The notes beneath the pieces were generated by a model, which saw nothing but the letters and a program-made list of their open reading frames with translations, was not told the DNA's origin and did not search any database. Below are positions 32,887 to 42,326 of a DNA stretch of 64,000 nucleotides, in pieces. Origin of the DNA: Thiodiazotropha sp040506275. GTDB lineage: Bacteria > Pseudomonadota > Gammaproteobacteria > Chromatiales > Chromatiaceae. The stretch is from positions 1 to 64,000 of the forward strand of contig JBEVXD010000008.1 in NCBI GenBank assembly GCA_040506275.1. The letters are read 5' to 3'. Made by a program: the position numbers and the translations under genes. How positions within the stretch are numbered: the stretch's first letter is position 1; every line of letters begins with the position of its first letter.

Positions 32887-33638
32887 TCTAGCCTCCTGTG
32901 ACTTAATAGTTCAGATACCGGAACCAATTCGATTCCCTGTTGCTTAAGTTTAGGCAATGCCTCGCGGAGCACCGAAATAGTTGCTGCATAGGGGTGACCT
33001 ATCCCAATCGCACTTCCTCTTTCCCGAGCAAGATCGACCAATTTCTGGAACTGTTTTCGGATCAGTTTCTCATCCGGCACATTGTCCAGAAACACATCAC
33101 GCCGGGCGTTGGCAATCATGTTGGAGCGCGCAACCCGTTGGGCAACTGTTGCTTCTGTGGTGCGGCTATCTACAAAATAGAGTCCTTGACGACGCAACTC
33201 ACTCATCAGCCAGCGCATGGCGGTGGGATCCCGTGTCAGCAGGCTACCCATGTGATTGTTGACCCCCATCAGATAAGGGACAGAGGCAATATTGCGCTTT
33301 AGTGTCTCCAGAAAATGGGGCTTAGGCATACCCAGGGTCAGTGCGCCTTCACCCAGCCGATTACCCAGGTCGGACTCCATCGGTAAATGCAGCATCACCT
33401 CTTTATTCTGTTCACTGGCCATGGTCGCCAACTGCCAGGTGAACGGTGTCTGGGGTAGAAACGCGTAGGTTACAGGGCCAGGCAACTCCAGCGCGCGCTC
33501 CCCTGCCTGTTTCTGATTACCCAGGTCATCAATGATCACTGCAATTTTGATTGGCTGATTCAGCAGTAGCTCAGCCTGGAGGGTAGGGGAGGCTACAACG
33601 GCGACCAAAAACCCAATCAATCTGTACCATTTGACCAT
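32814..33638 (-). CDS. yibQ: divergent polysaccharide deacetylase (YibQ family)
   Basis: About 274 residues. A signal peptide (VKWYRLIGFLVAVVASPTLQA) precedes the domain. Family motifs KIAVIIDDLGNQ (about 30-41), ALELPGPVTYAFLPQTPF, VMLHLPMES, GVNNHMGS and GIGHPYAATI are present. It is thought to act on the cell envelope in the periplasm and is usually linked with envC and ctpA, as here. The frame can be extended 13 codons upstream to 33677, overlapping ctpA, but the signal peptide argues for the later ATG. The C-terminus runs into the DJ-1 gene. Confidence 0.9.
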   Translation of the reverse strand: MVKWYRLIGFLVAVVASPTLQAELLLNQPIKIAVIIDDLGNQKQAGERALELPGPVTYAFLPQTPFTWQLATMASEQNKEVMLHLPMESDLGNRLGEGALTLGMPKPHFLETLKRNIASVPYLMGVNNHMGSLLTRDPTAMRWLMSELRRQGLYFVDSRTTEATVAQRVARSNMIANARRDVFLDNVPDEKLIRKQFQKLVDLARERGSAIGIGHPYAATISVLREALPKLKQQGIELVPVSELLSHRRLEWHVSSSPSLKDVKSSKPSPSPIF

Positions 33639-33654
33639 ATTGTCTTGTCTTGGC

Positions 33655-34980
33655 TCAGCCGGCCTCTTTTTTGGCATTCAGGATTGTAAGCCCCTTCAGC
33701 AGATTGAGCGCCTCTCCCAATTGATAATCCTTTGCAGCGACTGACTCATTCACTTCTTCAGTCTCGGAATCACCTGTGGTCTTACTCTCACCATTGCCAT
33801 TTTCAAGATGCCCACTCAGATTGGACTCCTTGATCGGTTTGACCTTATCACTCTCTACTTTAGACAAAGTGAAATCTTCCAGCTCGATATCCGGCTTGAT
33901 ACCTTCTGCCTGAATCGAACGACCGGAAGGGGTAAAGTAACGTGCGGTTGTCAGTTTTACCGCAGATGTGTCACTGATTGGAATTATGGTCTGAACGGAA
34001 CCTTTACCAAATGTCTGAGTACCCATAATTACCGCCCGTCCGTGATCTTGCAGTGCTCCCGCAACAATCTCAGAAGCAGAAGCTGAACCTTCATTCACCA
34101 AAACCACGATTGGTGCGCCATCGAGTACATCATCCGGCGCTGCCTCAAAACGTAATTGAGAGTCACTTTCACGACCCTCGGTGTAGACAATCAGACCATC
34201 CTCCAAAAAGGCATCGCTGACAGAGACAGCTGCATTCAACACGCCACCTGGGTTATTTCGGAGATCCAGCACCATCCCAAGCAGGTTTCCATCCGCCTCA
34301 TCCCCCAACTTACGAAGGACTTTCAGCATATCCCGTGTAGTGTGGGTCTGAAACTGGGATATGCGCAGATAGGCAAAACGCTCATCAAGCAGTCGACTCT
34401 TGACGCTGGCTACGCGAATGACATCACGAACCACGGTTATTTTGATCGGTTTCTCCTCACCCTTGCGAATGATGGTCAACTCAAGTTCAGTGCCAGGTTT
34501 GCCTCGCATCAGGGAAACTGCGTCATTCAGGCTCATCCCCTTTACCGGCGTATCATCCAGCCTAACAATCAGATCTCCGCTGCGCACACCGGCGCGCGCT
34601 GCTGGTGTGTCATCAATTGGTGAAATCACTTTCACAAAACCGTCTTCCATTCCCACTTCTATGCCCAAACCGCCAAATTCGCCTTTGGTGCCAACCTGAA
34701 GATCTTTGTAATCTTCCGAATCAAGATAGTTGGAGTGGGGATCAAGTCCGGAAACCATACCCCGGATAGCATTTTCGAGAAGCACCTCATCATCTACAGG
34801 CTCTACATAGTTTGCCTTGATGCGGCCGAATATATCGGCAAAGGTGCGCAACTGCTGTAGAGGTAAGTTACTCTTAGACTCACCATCCTCTTCTGCTGGC
34901 AACGTAAGTGGTATCAGCATCGCAGCCAAAAACATCAAGCTGAAACCAAATCGATTTTTCCGCATTACGGCATGTATCAT
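33655..34980 (-). CDS. ctpA: carboxy-terminal processing protease (S41)
   Basis: 441 residues. A signal peptide (about 1-29) is followed by an N-terminal helical domain, a PDZ domain (about 95-175, GLGIEVGMEDG) and the S41 catalytic domain with Ser in NEGSASASEIVAGAL (about 293-307) and Lys in TFGKGSVQ (about 325-332). An acidic low-complexity tail lies near 385-415. It degrades or processes periplasmic proteins, typically including cell-wall hydrolases, which fits its place after envC. Confidence 0.95.
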   Translation of the reverse strand: MIHAVMRKNRFGFSLMFLAAMLIPLTLPAEEDGESKSNLPLQQLRTFADIFGRIKANYVEPVDDEVLLENAIRGMVSGLDPHSNYLDSEDYKDLQVGTKGEFGGLGIEVGMEDGFVKVISPIDDTPAARAGVRSGDLIVRLDDTPVKGMSLNDAVSLMRGKPGTELELTIIRKGEEKPIKITVVRDVIRVASVKSRLLDERFAYLRISQFQTHTTRDMLKVLRKLGDEADGNLLGMVLDLRNNPGGVLNAAVSVSDAFLEDGLIVYTEGRESDSQLRFEAAPDDVLDGAPIVVLVNEGSASASEIVAGALQDHGRAVIMGTQTFGKGSVQTIIPISDTSAVKLTTARYFTPSGRSIQAEGIKPDIELEDFTLSKVESDKVKPIKESNLSGHLENGNGESKTTGDSETEEVNESVAAKDYQLGEALNLLKGLTILNAKKEAG

Positions 34981-35046
34981 CTGTTTTTCCTACAATCGTG
35001 CCGCCACATTAAATGGCAGACTGAATATTCAATGCACAGCTGACGA

Positions 35047-36321
35047 TTAACCTGACGACCAGCTGTGTTTGGTCAATGGGTTGGGATAATCTGTCTGTGA
35101 ACTGTGAGTGAGTGAATAAAAAGATAGTTCCTTTATTGTCTTATCTGCAATCACCCGTCCACGCGTCCGTAGACACCATTTGGTCGGGTTTTTGGGCTCA
35201 CCATTGTGGCGAATCCCGAAATAGATCCCTGAAGTGGATCGCCCACCACTGCTGCCTACTTGAGCCACAACCTCACCAGGCTCCACCCACTCTCCTGTCT
35301 CTTTGAACAGGCTCTGATTGTGGCCATAGAGACTCATAAACCCTTCACCGTGATCGATGATTAACAATAGACCAAAACCGCGCAACCAATCGGCAAAAGC
35401 CACTCTGCCGTGGTGAATGGCGCGCACTTCCTGGCCCTCAGGGGCAGAAATCATCACCCCATCCCATTTCAGTTTTCCGACCTCCCTTGCAGAGCCAAAC
35501 CGGGCCAGGATTTTACCTCTGGAGGGCCAGGGCAACTTACCTTTGCGGGTCTGAAATGCGACATGTGCCGTCGGGTTGAGTGGGATATCTGCAAGTGTCT
35601 GCTGCAATTCACTCAGAAGAGATTGCAGCTGCTTTTCATCCGATTTGAGGCTTTGTAACTCCTGACCTTTGTTCCTTAGCCGACTGTTGAGATTGGCAAT
35701 AATCTCTTTACGGCCCATTTGTGCAGCCTCGAACTGCCTCTTCTGATTGAGGTTCTTTGCCTGGAGTTGTTGCAGTCGCTGTTCCTCTTGAGCAATTTTA
35801 TGCTCAATCGCTTTCAATTTCTGGAGATTCTTACGAATCTGCACCATCTGCTCAACCCTGGCTGTATTAAAGTAATCGTAATACACCATAACCCGACTGA
35901 CTACGGCAGGATCTTGCTGATTCAGCAGGATTTTCATTTTTTCCTGCCGCCCCATCGCATAAGCCGCTCTAAGCTGACGCTCCAGAGATGAGCGATGTTT
36001 ATCCAAGCGAAGACGGGCATCTGCCCGGTCACCTTCAAGTTCTGCCAGTCGGCGCTGTTGACGCTTCAAACTCTGTTTAGTGACTCGGATTCGCCTGGCG
36101 AGGGCACCAATCTGCAGCTCCATTTCCTGCAGAGCCCTACTCTGTTCCTCTCGCTTCCCTTCAGTCGAGCGCAACTGATCCTGTATGTTCTGAATGCGAC
36201 GCTTGACCTGCTCCAGCTTAGACTTAGCATCTTTTTCCGACTCATCTGCTGATATTTGCTGAACAAATAGCGATCCACAAAAACCCAGGCAGAGTGCCAG
36301 CAGGCAACTCAGGCGCAGCAT
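35047..36321 (-). CDS. envC: murein hydrolase activator EnvC
   Basis: 424 residues. A signal peptide (about 1-25) precedes a long coiled coil (about 28-240) and a C-terminal LytM (M23) domain (about 285-390) with LYGHNQSLFKETGEWVEPGE and VGSSGGRSTSGIYFGIRHNG. The HxH metal motif of active M23 peptidases is replaced (YFGIR), as in other EnvC proteins, which activate AmiA/B amidases at the septum instead of cutting themselves. The tail extends about 30 residues beyond the LytM domain. Four bases separate it from gpmI. Confidence 0.94.
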   Translation of the reverse strand: MLRLSCLLALCLGFCGSLFVQQISADESEKDAKSKLEQVKRRIQNIQDQLRSTEGKREEQSRALQEMELQIGALARRIRVTKQSLKRQQRRLAELEGDRADARLRLDKHRSSLERQLRAAYAMGRQEKMKILLNQQDPAVVSRVMVYYDYFNTARVEQMVQIRKNLQKLKAIEHKIAQEEQRLQQLQAKNLNQKRQFEAAQMGRKEIIANLNSRLRNKGQELQSLKSDEKQLQSLLSELQQTLADIPLNPTAHVAFQTRKGKLPWPSRGKILARFGSAREVGKLKWDGVMISAPEGQEVRAIHHGRVAFADWLRGFGLLLIIDHGEGFMSLYGHNQSLFKETGEWVEPGEVVAQVGSSGGRSTSGIYFGIRHNGEPKNPTKWCLRTRGRVIADKTIKELSFYSLTHSSQTDYPNPLTKHSWSSG

Positions 36322-36324
36322 TTG

Positions 36325-37878
36325 CTATGCCTCATCAAACTCAATCAGTGCACGCCCTTTCATCTCATCCGGTTGTGGCAACCCCATGATTCTCAGCAGG
36401 GTTGGTGAGATATCGCACAATGCACCACCCTCCAACAGCTGGGCATTATCCCGTCCGATGTAGATAAGCGGTACTGGATTGGTGGTATGCGCGGTATGGG
36501 GCTGGTGGTTGATGTGGTCCTCCATCTGCTCCGCATTGCCATGATCTGCAGTAACCAGCATCTCACCATTCACCCGGTGCAGGGCCTTGTGCACCCTACC
36601 GAGACAGTGATCCAGGGTCTCTATGGCAAGTTTCGCCGCCTCAAATTTCCCGGTATGGCCCACCATGTCACTATTGGCAAAGTTACAAATTATGGCGTCA
36701 TACTTACCGCTCTCTATGGCCTCAACCAGATGATCCGTCACCTCTTCAGCACTCATCTCAGGCTTGAGGTCGTAAGTCGCCACCTGGGGTGATGGCACAA
36801 GAATCCGATCTTCCCCCTCAAATGGCTTTTCACGTCCGCCATTGAAGAAAAAGGTGACATGGGCGTATTTTTCAGTTTCAGCGAGGCGTAACTGCAACAA
36901 ACCTAGCTTGGCGATATATTCACCAAATACATTGCGAAGTTTTTCCGGTGGAAATGCCACCGGGATACCGAACTGCTTGTGATATCTGGTCAGACTCACA
37001 AATTCACCCAATTTCGGCACACGACTGCGCTCAAAATCATTGAATTCCGGGTCAACAAAGGATTTTGTCAGCTGACGTGCACGATCGGCCCGGTAGTTAA
37101 GAAACATCACCACATCACCATCTTCCACTCTGACTGGATCTTCACCAGTCGAGGTGATGCGGGTTGCCACTACGAACTCATCGGTTTCGCCACGTTGATA
37201 GGCGTCATGCAGACCCTGAACCGCATCCTCAACCACATATTCCGCTTCACCCTCAACCAACAGCTTGTAGGCTTGTTCTACGCGTTCCCATCGATTATCC
37301 CGATCCATGGCATAGTAGCGACCGATCAGGCTGGCTATGCGTCCTTTCCCAAGCTCACTGAACACCTTGTTCATCGCAACCAACGAGGGTTCAGCACTTT
37401 TGGGCGGTGTATCTCGCCCGTCAAGAAAGGCGTGAAAATAGAGCTGTTTAACGCCACGATCAACAGCAAGTTTGGCCATTGCGTGGAGATGTTCTTCATG
37501 GCTGTGCACCCCGCCAGGAGAAAGCAGACCGAGCATGTGTATCGCCTTGCCTGATTCAACCGCCTTGTCCACTGCTGCTGTAAGTGTCTCGTTGGTAAAG
37601 AATGATCCGGTCCGAATGGATCGGGATACCCGGGTAAACTCCTGATAGACAACCCTACCGGCTCCCAGATTGAGGTGCCCCACTTCGGAGTTACCCATCT
37701 GACCGCCAGGCAGTCCAACCGCAGCGCCAGATGTCGTTATCAGTGTATGGGGGTGTTCACGCCACAGTCGGTCCCAAACCGGGGTGCGGGCTTCTGTGAT
37801 GGCATTGACTTCTTTGTCTTCACTATAACCCCAGCCGTCCAGAATGGTCAGGACGACCGGTTTAGGTTTCTCAGTCAT
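36325..37878 (-). CDS. gpmI: 2,3-bisphosphoglycerate-independent phosphoglycerate mutase
   Basis: 517 residues. It interconverts 3- and 2-phosphoglycerate with two Mn ions. The alkaline-phosphatase-like start LTILDGWGYSE, the phosphoserine site QMGNSEVGHLNLGAGR (Ser near 63) and the late metal sites FANSDMVGHTG and VTADHGNAEQM are all present. First gene of a gpmI-envC-ctpA-yibQ unit read leftward. Confidence 0.97.
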   Translation of the reverse strand: MTEKPKPVVLTILDGWGYSEDKEVNAITEARTPVWDRLWREHPHTLITTSGAAVGLPGGQMGNSEVGHLNLGAGRVVYQEFTRVSRSIRTGSFFTNETLTAAVDKAVESGKAIHMLGLLSPGGVHSHEEHLHAMAKLAVDRGVKQLYFHAFLDGRDTPPKSAEPSLVAMNKVFSELGKGRIASLIGRYYAMDRDNRWERVEQAYKLLVEGEAEYVVEDAVQGLHDAYQRGETDEFVVATRITSTGEDPVRVEDGDVVMFLNYRADRARQLTKSFVDPEFNDFERSRVPKLGEFVSLTRYHKQFGIPVAFPPEKLRNVFGEYIAKLGLLQLRLAETEKYAHVTFFFNGGREKPFEGEDRILVPSPQVATYDLKPEMSAEEVTDHLVEAIESGKYDAIICNFANSDMVGHTGKFEAAKLAIETLDHCLGRVHKALHRVNGEMLVTADHGNAEQMEDHINHQPHTAHTTNPVPLIYIGRDNAQLLEGGALCDISPTLLRIMGLPQPDEMKGRALIEFDEA

Positions 37879-38337
37879 GATGATTCTCTTTTAAAGACTT
37901 TTTTGCGTGACAAATGACGATATTCTAAGCTTGAAATCAGCTCTAACAATTCAAAGGTCAATTAAATCACCAAAACCCATGCCAGACCAGAAAACCAAAG
38001 CGACTTTCATCAATACGAAACAGATATTATTAACTCCCGAACTGTGTGATTCCCCCCAACTATACCCTTTAACTCTAGTTGGACCGTGCGGTAAATTCGT
38101 AACACTCAGTAAACCTGAAAGGGGCTATTCACTACGATCCACGCTGTGACATGATCTATCTGGATAGCTCTGAAGGGTAGAAAAACCACGTCGCGTAGAC
38201 TAGACCTTAGCCTGTCTGCAGCGTTCAGTGGCGCTGTAAAAAGTGGTCAAAAAGTAACCAGAAAAAATAAAGGGGTTCTCATTGGCACTTAAAACAGCGT
38301 ATTATTGTATTAGTTATTAGTAAAAGGCTGGTCGTAT
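37879..38337. other. intergenic region between divergent gpmI and arsR-type genes
   Basis: About 460 bases. An open frame at 37907-38149 has no resemblance to any family and atypical composition, so it is not called. A+T-rich sequence at 38280-38330 (TATTATTGTATTAGTTATTAG-like) probably carries the promoter or operator of the regulator gene. Confidence 0.5.
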
Positions 38338-38700
38338 ATGGAACACAAGTACAGTAAGAGCGCCCAACCCCTGAGCTTTGATGAAAGCGAAGGCATGCAA
38401 AACCTGTTTGCAACAGATGATGACGTTGACCGCGCCTCTCGATCTCTGAAGGCCATGTCACATCCCCTGAGATTAAAGATTCTCTGCACGCTTGGCAGTC
38501 AGGAAGTCAGTGTACAGGAGATAGTGGAACAGGTTGGAACCTCTCAGAGCAATATCTCTCAACATCTCGCAATACTTCGAGACAAAGGGATACTCGCCTC
38601 CCGAAAAGATGCCAACAGGGTCTACTATCGTGTCAGCGATTTTCGTACCCTGAAATTGATCGGCATGATGCGGGAAGTCTTCTGCACTCATATCACGTAA
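38338..38700 (+). CDS. ArsR-family winged-helix transcription regulator
   Basis: 120 residues. The helix-turn-helix region is typical: SHPLRLKILCTLG (about 41-53), VQEIVEQVGTSQSNISQHLAILRDKGILASRKDANRVYYRV (about 59-99). An acidic N-terminal extension of about 30 residues is present. Two Cys (Cys50 and Cys117) are present but no clear metal-binding pair, so it may be a sulfur/redox-sensing type as in BigR/SqrR-like regulators. This is only suggested by the rhodanese gene downstream. Confidence 0.88.
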   Translation: MEHKYSKSAQPLSFDESEGMQNLFATDDDVDRASRSLKAMSHPLRLKILCTLGSQEVSVQEIVEQVGTSQSNISQHLAILRDKGILASRKDANRVYYRVSDFRTLKLIGMMREVFCTHIT

Positions 38701-38728
38701 AACGTTAGCAATGACATTTTTCTGATCA

Positions 38729-38747
38729 CGGCCGCCGACAGCGGCCG
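38729..38747 (+). terminator. hairpin after the ArsR-type gene
   Basis: CGGCCGC-CGACA-GCGGCCG, a perfect 7-bp GC stem 29 bases after the stop codon; no T-run follows, so termination is likely but not certain. Confidence 0.55.
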
Positions 38748-38880
38748 AAGATCCCAGATCCCTTTTCCTGGCTCTGTTTCTGCATAGCCGTAGCTATTTT
38801 TTACGCCATCATCCACTCAGCCCTTAAACATTGGGCCCCGCTGGTATAAACTCCGCCCCCTGTAGAACAAACAGCTGCAC

Positions 38881-39315
38881 ATGAGGCGCCGAATGGAACA
38901 ACTCATCGAATTTGCGATGAATCACTGGGTACTCGTCCTGGCCTTTAATCTGGTCGCGGGTCTATTAGTCTTCAACATGGCACAGGGCGAAAAAAATGCT
39001 CTGGATCCCAGTGCCGCAACTGATCTTATCAATAGAAAAGAAGCGGTTATCGTCGATGTCAGACCAGTATCAGATTTCAACAAGGGGCATATTATCAATG
39101 CGATAAATATACCCAGCAACGGCTTCGCCAGTCAGATCGGTGTGCTCAGCAAGCACAAAGACAAGCCGATTATTGTCAGTTGTCGCTCTGGTGCCCAATC
39201 ATCAAGCGCTTGCCAGCAATTGAAAAAAGCCGGGTATGAAGAGGTGTTTAACCTAAAAGGCGGTATACTCGCCTGGCAGAGCGCCAATCTACCCATTACC
39301 CGTAAGAAAAAATAG
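38881..39315 (+). CDS. membrane-anchored rhodanese-domain protein
   Basis: 144 residues. An N-terminal transmembrane helix (about 15-34) tethers a single rhodanese domain (about 45-140) with the persulfide Cys in VSCRSGAQSS and the family motif VDVRPVSDFNKGHI. It probably transfers sulfane sulfur at the membrane. An ATG four codons later (38893) is an alternative start. It lies 24 bases before secB, as in many gammaproteobacteria (the YibN position). Confidence 0.92.
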   Translation: MRRRMEQLIEFAMNHWVLVLAFNLVAGLLVFNMAQGEKNALDPSAATDLINRKEAVIVDVRPVSDFNKGHIINAINIPSNGFASQIGVLSKHKDKPIIVSCRSGAQSSSACQQLKKAGYEEVFNLKGGILAWQSANLPITRKKK

Positions 39316-39339
39316 TCTCACCCCCATCAGGAAGCAAAC

Positions 39340-39822
39340 ATGACAGAAGCCAAGCAAGACGAGCAGAATCGTGAATTCGCTATTCAGAGAATCTATACCA
39401 AGGACATCTCTTTCGAGACCCCAAATTCTCCCGCCGTTTTCCAGCAAGAGTGGAAGCCTGAGACTGCGGTTAATCTGAATACTGAAGTCAACAAACTGTC
39501 CGATGATGTATTTGAAGTCACCCTGACGGTTACGGTAACCACCAAGTTAGGTGAGCAGACAGCCTATCTTGCAGAAGTAAAACAGGCCGGTATTTTCAGC
39601 GCCAAAGGCTTTCCGGAGCAGGAGATGGGCCCGCTACTCGGTGCTTTCTGCCCGAATCAGCTGTTTCCCTATATTCGTGAAGTCATCTCGGATCTGATCA
39701 TGAAGGGTAGCTTCCCTCAAATGGTGCTGCAGCCTGTCAATTTCGACATGATCTATGCCCAGCATCAGCAAGAGCGTACAAAAAAGGCTCAGGAAGAGGC
39801 TTCCAGCCAAAATCAGCATTAA
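39340..39822 (+). CDS. secB: protein-export chaperone SecB
   Basis: 160 residues. It keeps preproteins unfolded for SecA. Family motifs FAIQRIYTKDISFETPNSP (about 13-31), YLAEVKQAGIF (about 86-96), LGAFCPNQLFPYIREVISDL (about 109-128) and FPQMVLQPVNF are present. Its TAATG end overlaps the gpsA start. Confidence 0.97.
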   Translation: MTEAKQDEQNREFAIQRIYTKDISFETPNSPAVFQQEWKPETAVNLNTEVNKLSDDVFEVTLTVTVTTKLGEQTAYLAEVKQAGIFSAKGFPEQEMGPLLGAFCPNQLFPYIREVISDLIMKGSFPQMVLQPVNFDMIYAQHQQERTKKAQEEASSQNQH

Positions 39823-40832
39823 TGAATCAACCTGGCAAACAGACTGTTGCCGTTCTTGGTGCCGGTTCATGGGGAACCGCGCTTGCCATACTGCTCAGCA
39901 GCGAGGGACAACCGGTCAGGCTTTGGGGACACCTTAAAGCCGAAGTCGATGCGCTTGCCGAGGCACGGGAGAATCGACAGTTTCTGCCAGGCATTACTTT
40001 TCCCGACTCTCTCTCTGTGGAAGCTGATCTCCAGCAAGCCTTATCCCAGGCCTCTGAGGTGGTCATTGCCGTGCCCAGCCATGCCTTTACCAGTGTAACC
40101 AAAACAATCGAGCCACTGCTTGAGGGAAATCCCGGCATTGCCTGGGCAACCAAAGGCTTTGAGCCTGGAACTCAGCGTCTTCTGAGTGATGTAGCGGCTG
40201 AAAATCTGCCAGGTCGGGATCTTGCCGTCATATCAGGCCCCACCTTCGCTGGGGAAGTGGCCCGAGGACTACCCACTGCAATTACAGTGGCTGCAACGAC
40301 CATCGAGCATGCTGAACAGTTGGCCGGACGGCTGCACACACCCTGGTTCCGCGCCTACACCAGCAACGATATGGTCGGTGTACAGGTGGGTGGGGCATGC
40401 AAGAATGTACTCGCGATCGCTGCAGGTATAGCCGATGGGCTTGGATTCGGCGCAAACACCCGGTCCGCCTTGATTACACGAGGTCTCACAGAGATCATGC
40501 GCCTGGGTCTTAAACTCGGTGGTGAAGCTGAAACTTTTATGGGGCTGGCAGGACTCGGCGATCTGCTGTTGACCTGTACTGACAATCAATCCCGAAATCG
40601 CCGTATGGGGCTTGCATTGGCAGAGGGTCTCTCTCTCGAAAGTGCACTGACAAACATTGGCCAGGAGGTTGAAGGGGTTCACACGGCAAAAGAGGTACAT
40701 GCCCTGGCGCAGCGCCAACAGGTTGAAATGCCGATTTCAGACCAGGTCTACCAGGTACTTCATGAAGGGCTGGACCCTAAAACAGCCGTACATAACCTAC
40801 TCGACAGAAGACAGAAAGCTGAAGGGCTATAG
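39822..40832 (+). CDS. gpsA: glycerol-3-phosphate dehydrogenase [NAD(P)+]
   Basis: 336 residues. It makes sn-glycerol 3-phosphate for phospholipids. The Rossmann motif VAVLGAGSWGTALA (about 8-21), the substrate loop ATKGFEPGT, the SGPTFAGEVARGLPTA segment and the catalytic region GGACKNVLAIAAGIADGLGFG with Lys are clear. Overlaps secB by one base, so translation is coupled. Confidence 0.97.
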   Translation: MNQPGKQTVAVLGAGSWGTALAILLSSEGQPVRLWGHLKAEVDALAEARENRQFLPGITFPDSLSVEADLQQALSQASEVVIAVPSHAFTSVTKTIEPLLEGNPGIAWATKGFEPGTQRLLSDVAAENLPGRDLAVISGPTFAGEVARGLPTAITVAATTIEHAEQLAGRLHTPWFRAYTSNDMVGVQVGGACKNVLAIAAGIADGLGFGANTRSALITRGLTEIMRLGLKLGGEAETFMGLAGLGDLLLTCTDNQSRNRRMGLALAEGLSLESALTNIGQEVEGVHTAKEVHALAQRQQVEMPISDQVYQVLHEGLDPKTAVHNLLDRRQKAEGL

Positions 40833-40837
40833 AGCGC

Positions 40838-41302
40838 TTACTCTCCACCGGTAAACTCGCATTGACGCCAGGCTTCATAAAGTATCAAAGCCACTGCATT
40901 AGAGAGGTTAAGACTTCGACTCTCAGGCTTCATGGGGATACGGATACGTTGCTCTGGGTCCAAATCCGCTAGTAACTGTGCAGGGAGTCCTCGGCTTTCA
41001 GGACCAAACAGCAGGGCATCACCAGGGGTGTAGGCCACATCTGCATAGCTTCGATTGCCTTTGGTAGTGCAGGCATACAGATGCTTAGGAGTTACCTGAC
41101 TCAGAAACTCATCAAGAGAACTATATTCCCCTACATCGGCCCATTCATGATAATCGAGACCTGCCCGCCTTAAACGTTTATCATCCAACTTGAAACCCAG
41201 GGGATGAATCAAATGCAATTTGCTGCCACTATTGGCGCACAGGCGTATGATGTTACCTGTATTTGGTGGGATCTCCGGTTCTAACAGAACGATATCGAAC
41301 AT
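40838..41302 (-). CDS. trmL: tRNA (cytidine/uridine(34)-2'-O)-methyltransferase
   Basis: 154 residues. SPOUT-class enzyme that methylates the wobble ribose of tRNA-Leu isoacceptors. PEIPPNTGNIIRLCANSGSKLHLIHPLGF at the N-terminus and the knot motifs LLFGPESRGLP and IPMKPESRSLNLSNAVALILYEAWRQ are present. Convergent with gpsA, five bases apart. Confidence 0.96.
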   Translation of the reverse strand: MFDIVLLEPEIPPNTGNIIRLCANSGSKLHLIHPLGFKLDDKRLRRAGLDYHEWADVGEYSSLDEFLSQVTPKHLYACTTKGNRSYADVAYTPGDALLFGPESRGLPAQLLADLDPEQRIRIPMKPESRSLNLSNAVALILYEAWRQCEFTGGE

Positions 41303-41336
41303 CCCTCACCCCTAATTGAAGATTTTGAAAAGGTTC

Positions 41337-42305
41337 ATGAGCAGCAACAGCCCTCCAATTTTGAATACCGAATTTTGTGGTATGTCGTTCAACAGTCCCA
41401 TCGTACTCCTTTCCGGGTGCGTAGGTTTTGGTGAAGAGTACACAAGGGTCAATGGTTTTAGCAATCGCGACGTGGGCGCTGTCTGTCTAAAAGGGACAAC
41501 TCTTGACGCTCGCTTGGGTAACCAACCTCATCGGGTCTATGAGACACCTCAAGGTATGCTGAATGCCATCGGCCTTCAGAATCCAGGGGCTGATCATGTC
41601 GTCAATAAGATTCTACCCAACCTCGACTTTACAGAAACCCGCTTCATCGCCAATGTCTCTGGTTCCAGCGTGGATGAGTACTATGAGGTCACCCGCCGAT
41701 TCGATGATTCACCAATCGACGCCATTGAAATAAACATCTCCTGCCCAAATGTCAAAGAGGGGGGGGTTGCCTTCGGAAATGATCCGCAAATGTCTGCCCG
41801 GGTTGTGGAAACATGTCGTAAAGCCACCGACAAACCACTGATTACAAAACTCTCGCCCAATCAAACCGACATCGCAGGAAATGCAAAAGGTTGCATAGAG
41901 GCAGGCAGTGATGCGTTTTCGGTGATAAACACCCTGATGGGCATGGCTATCGACATTCAAAGCCGGACCCCAATCATCGGTAACAACCAGGGAGGCCTTT
42001 CCGGCCCAGCCATCAAGCCTGTCGCCCTGCTCAAGGTCCACCAGGTCTATCAAGTTTGCAGAGAACACCAAATCCCCATCATTGGCCAAGGTGGCATTAC
42101 AACAGCCGAGGATGCCCTGGAATTTATCATTGCAGGTGCCAGTGCTGTTGGCGTGGGCACCGCACTATTTTATGATCCACTGGTCTGTAAATCGATCAAT
42201 GCTGGCATCATCAAATATCTTGAACAACATCAGTTATCTTCTATCGATCAACTGGTAGGTACACTCCAGATGAATCAACAACCAACCGCCAAATGCGGCT
42301 GCTGA
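41337..42305 (+). CDS. pyrD: dihydroorotate dehydrogenase, class 1B-like
   Basis: About 322 residues. It oxidises dihydroorotate in pyrimidine synthesis with FMN. The catalytic base is Cys in INISCPNVKEGG (about 130-141), the class 1 mark; class 2 enzymes have Ser and an N-terminal membrane helix, absent here. GSDAFSVINTLMGMAID, NNQGGLSGPAIKP and GQGGITTAEDALEFIIAGASAVGVGTA bind FMN phosphate. The PyrK subunit that class 1B needs is not adjacent. The frame extends to a TTG at 41316; ATG 41337 is preferred, although its ribosome site is only three bases away. Confidence 0.88.
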   Translation: MSSNSPPILNTEFCGMSFNSPIVLLSGCVGFGEEYTRVNGFSNRDVGAVCLKGTTLDARLGNQPHRVYETPQGMLNAIGLQNPGADHVVNKILPNLDFTETRFIANVSGSSVDEYYEVTRRFDDSPIDAIEINISCPNVKEGGVAFGNDPQMSARVVETCRKATDKPLITKLSPNQTDIAGNAKGCIEAGSDAFSVINTLMGMAIDIQSRTPIIGNNQGGLSGPAIKPVALLKVHQVYQVCREHQIPIIGQGGITTAEDALEFIIAGASAVGVGTALFYDPLVCKSINAGIIKYLEQHQLSSIDQLVGTLQMNQQPTAKCGC

Positions 42306-42326
42306 TCATCGGTAATGGAATTATGA

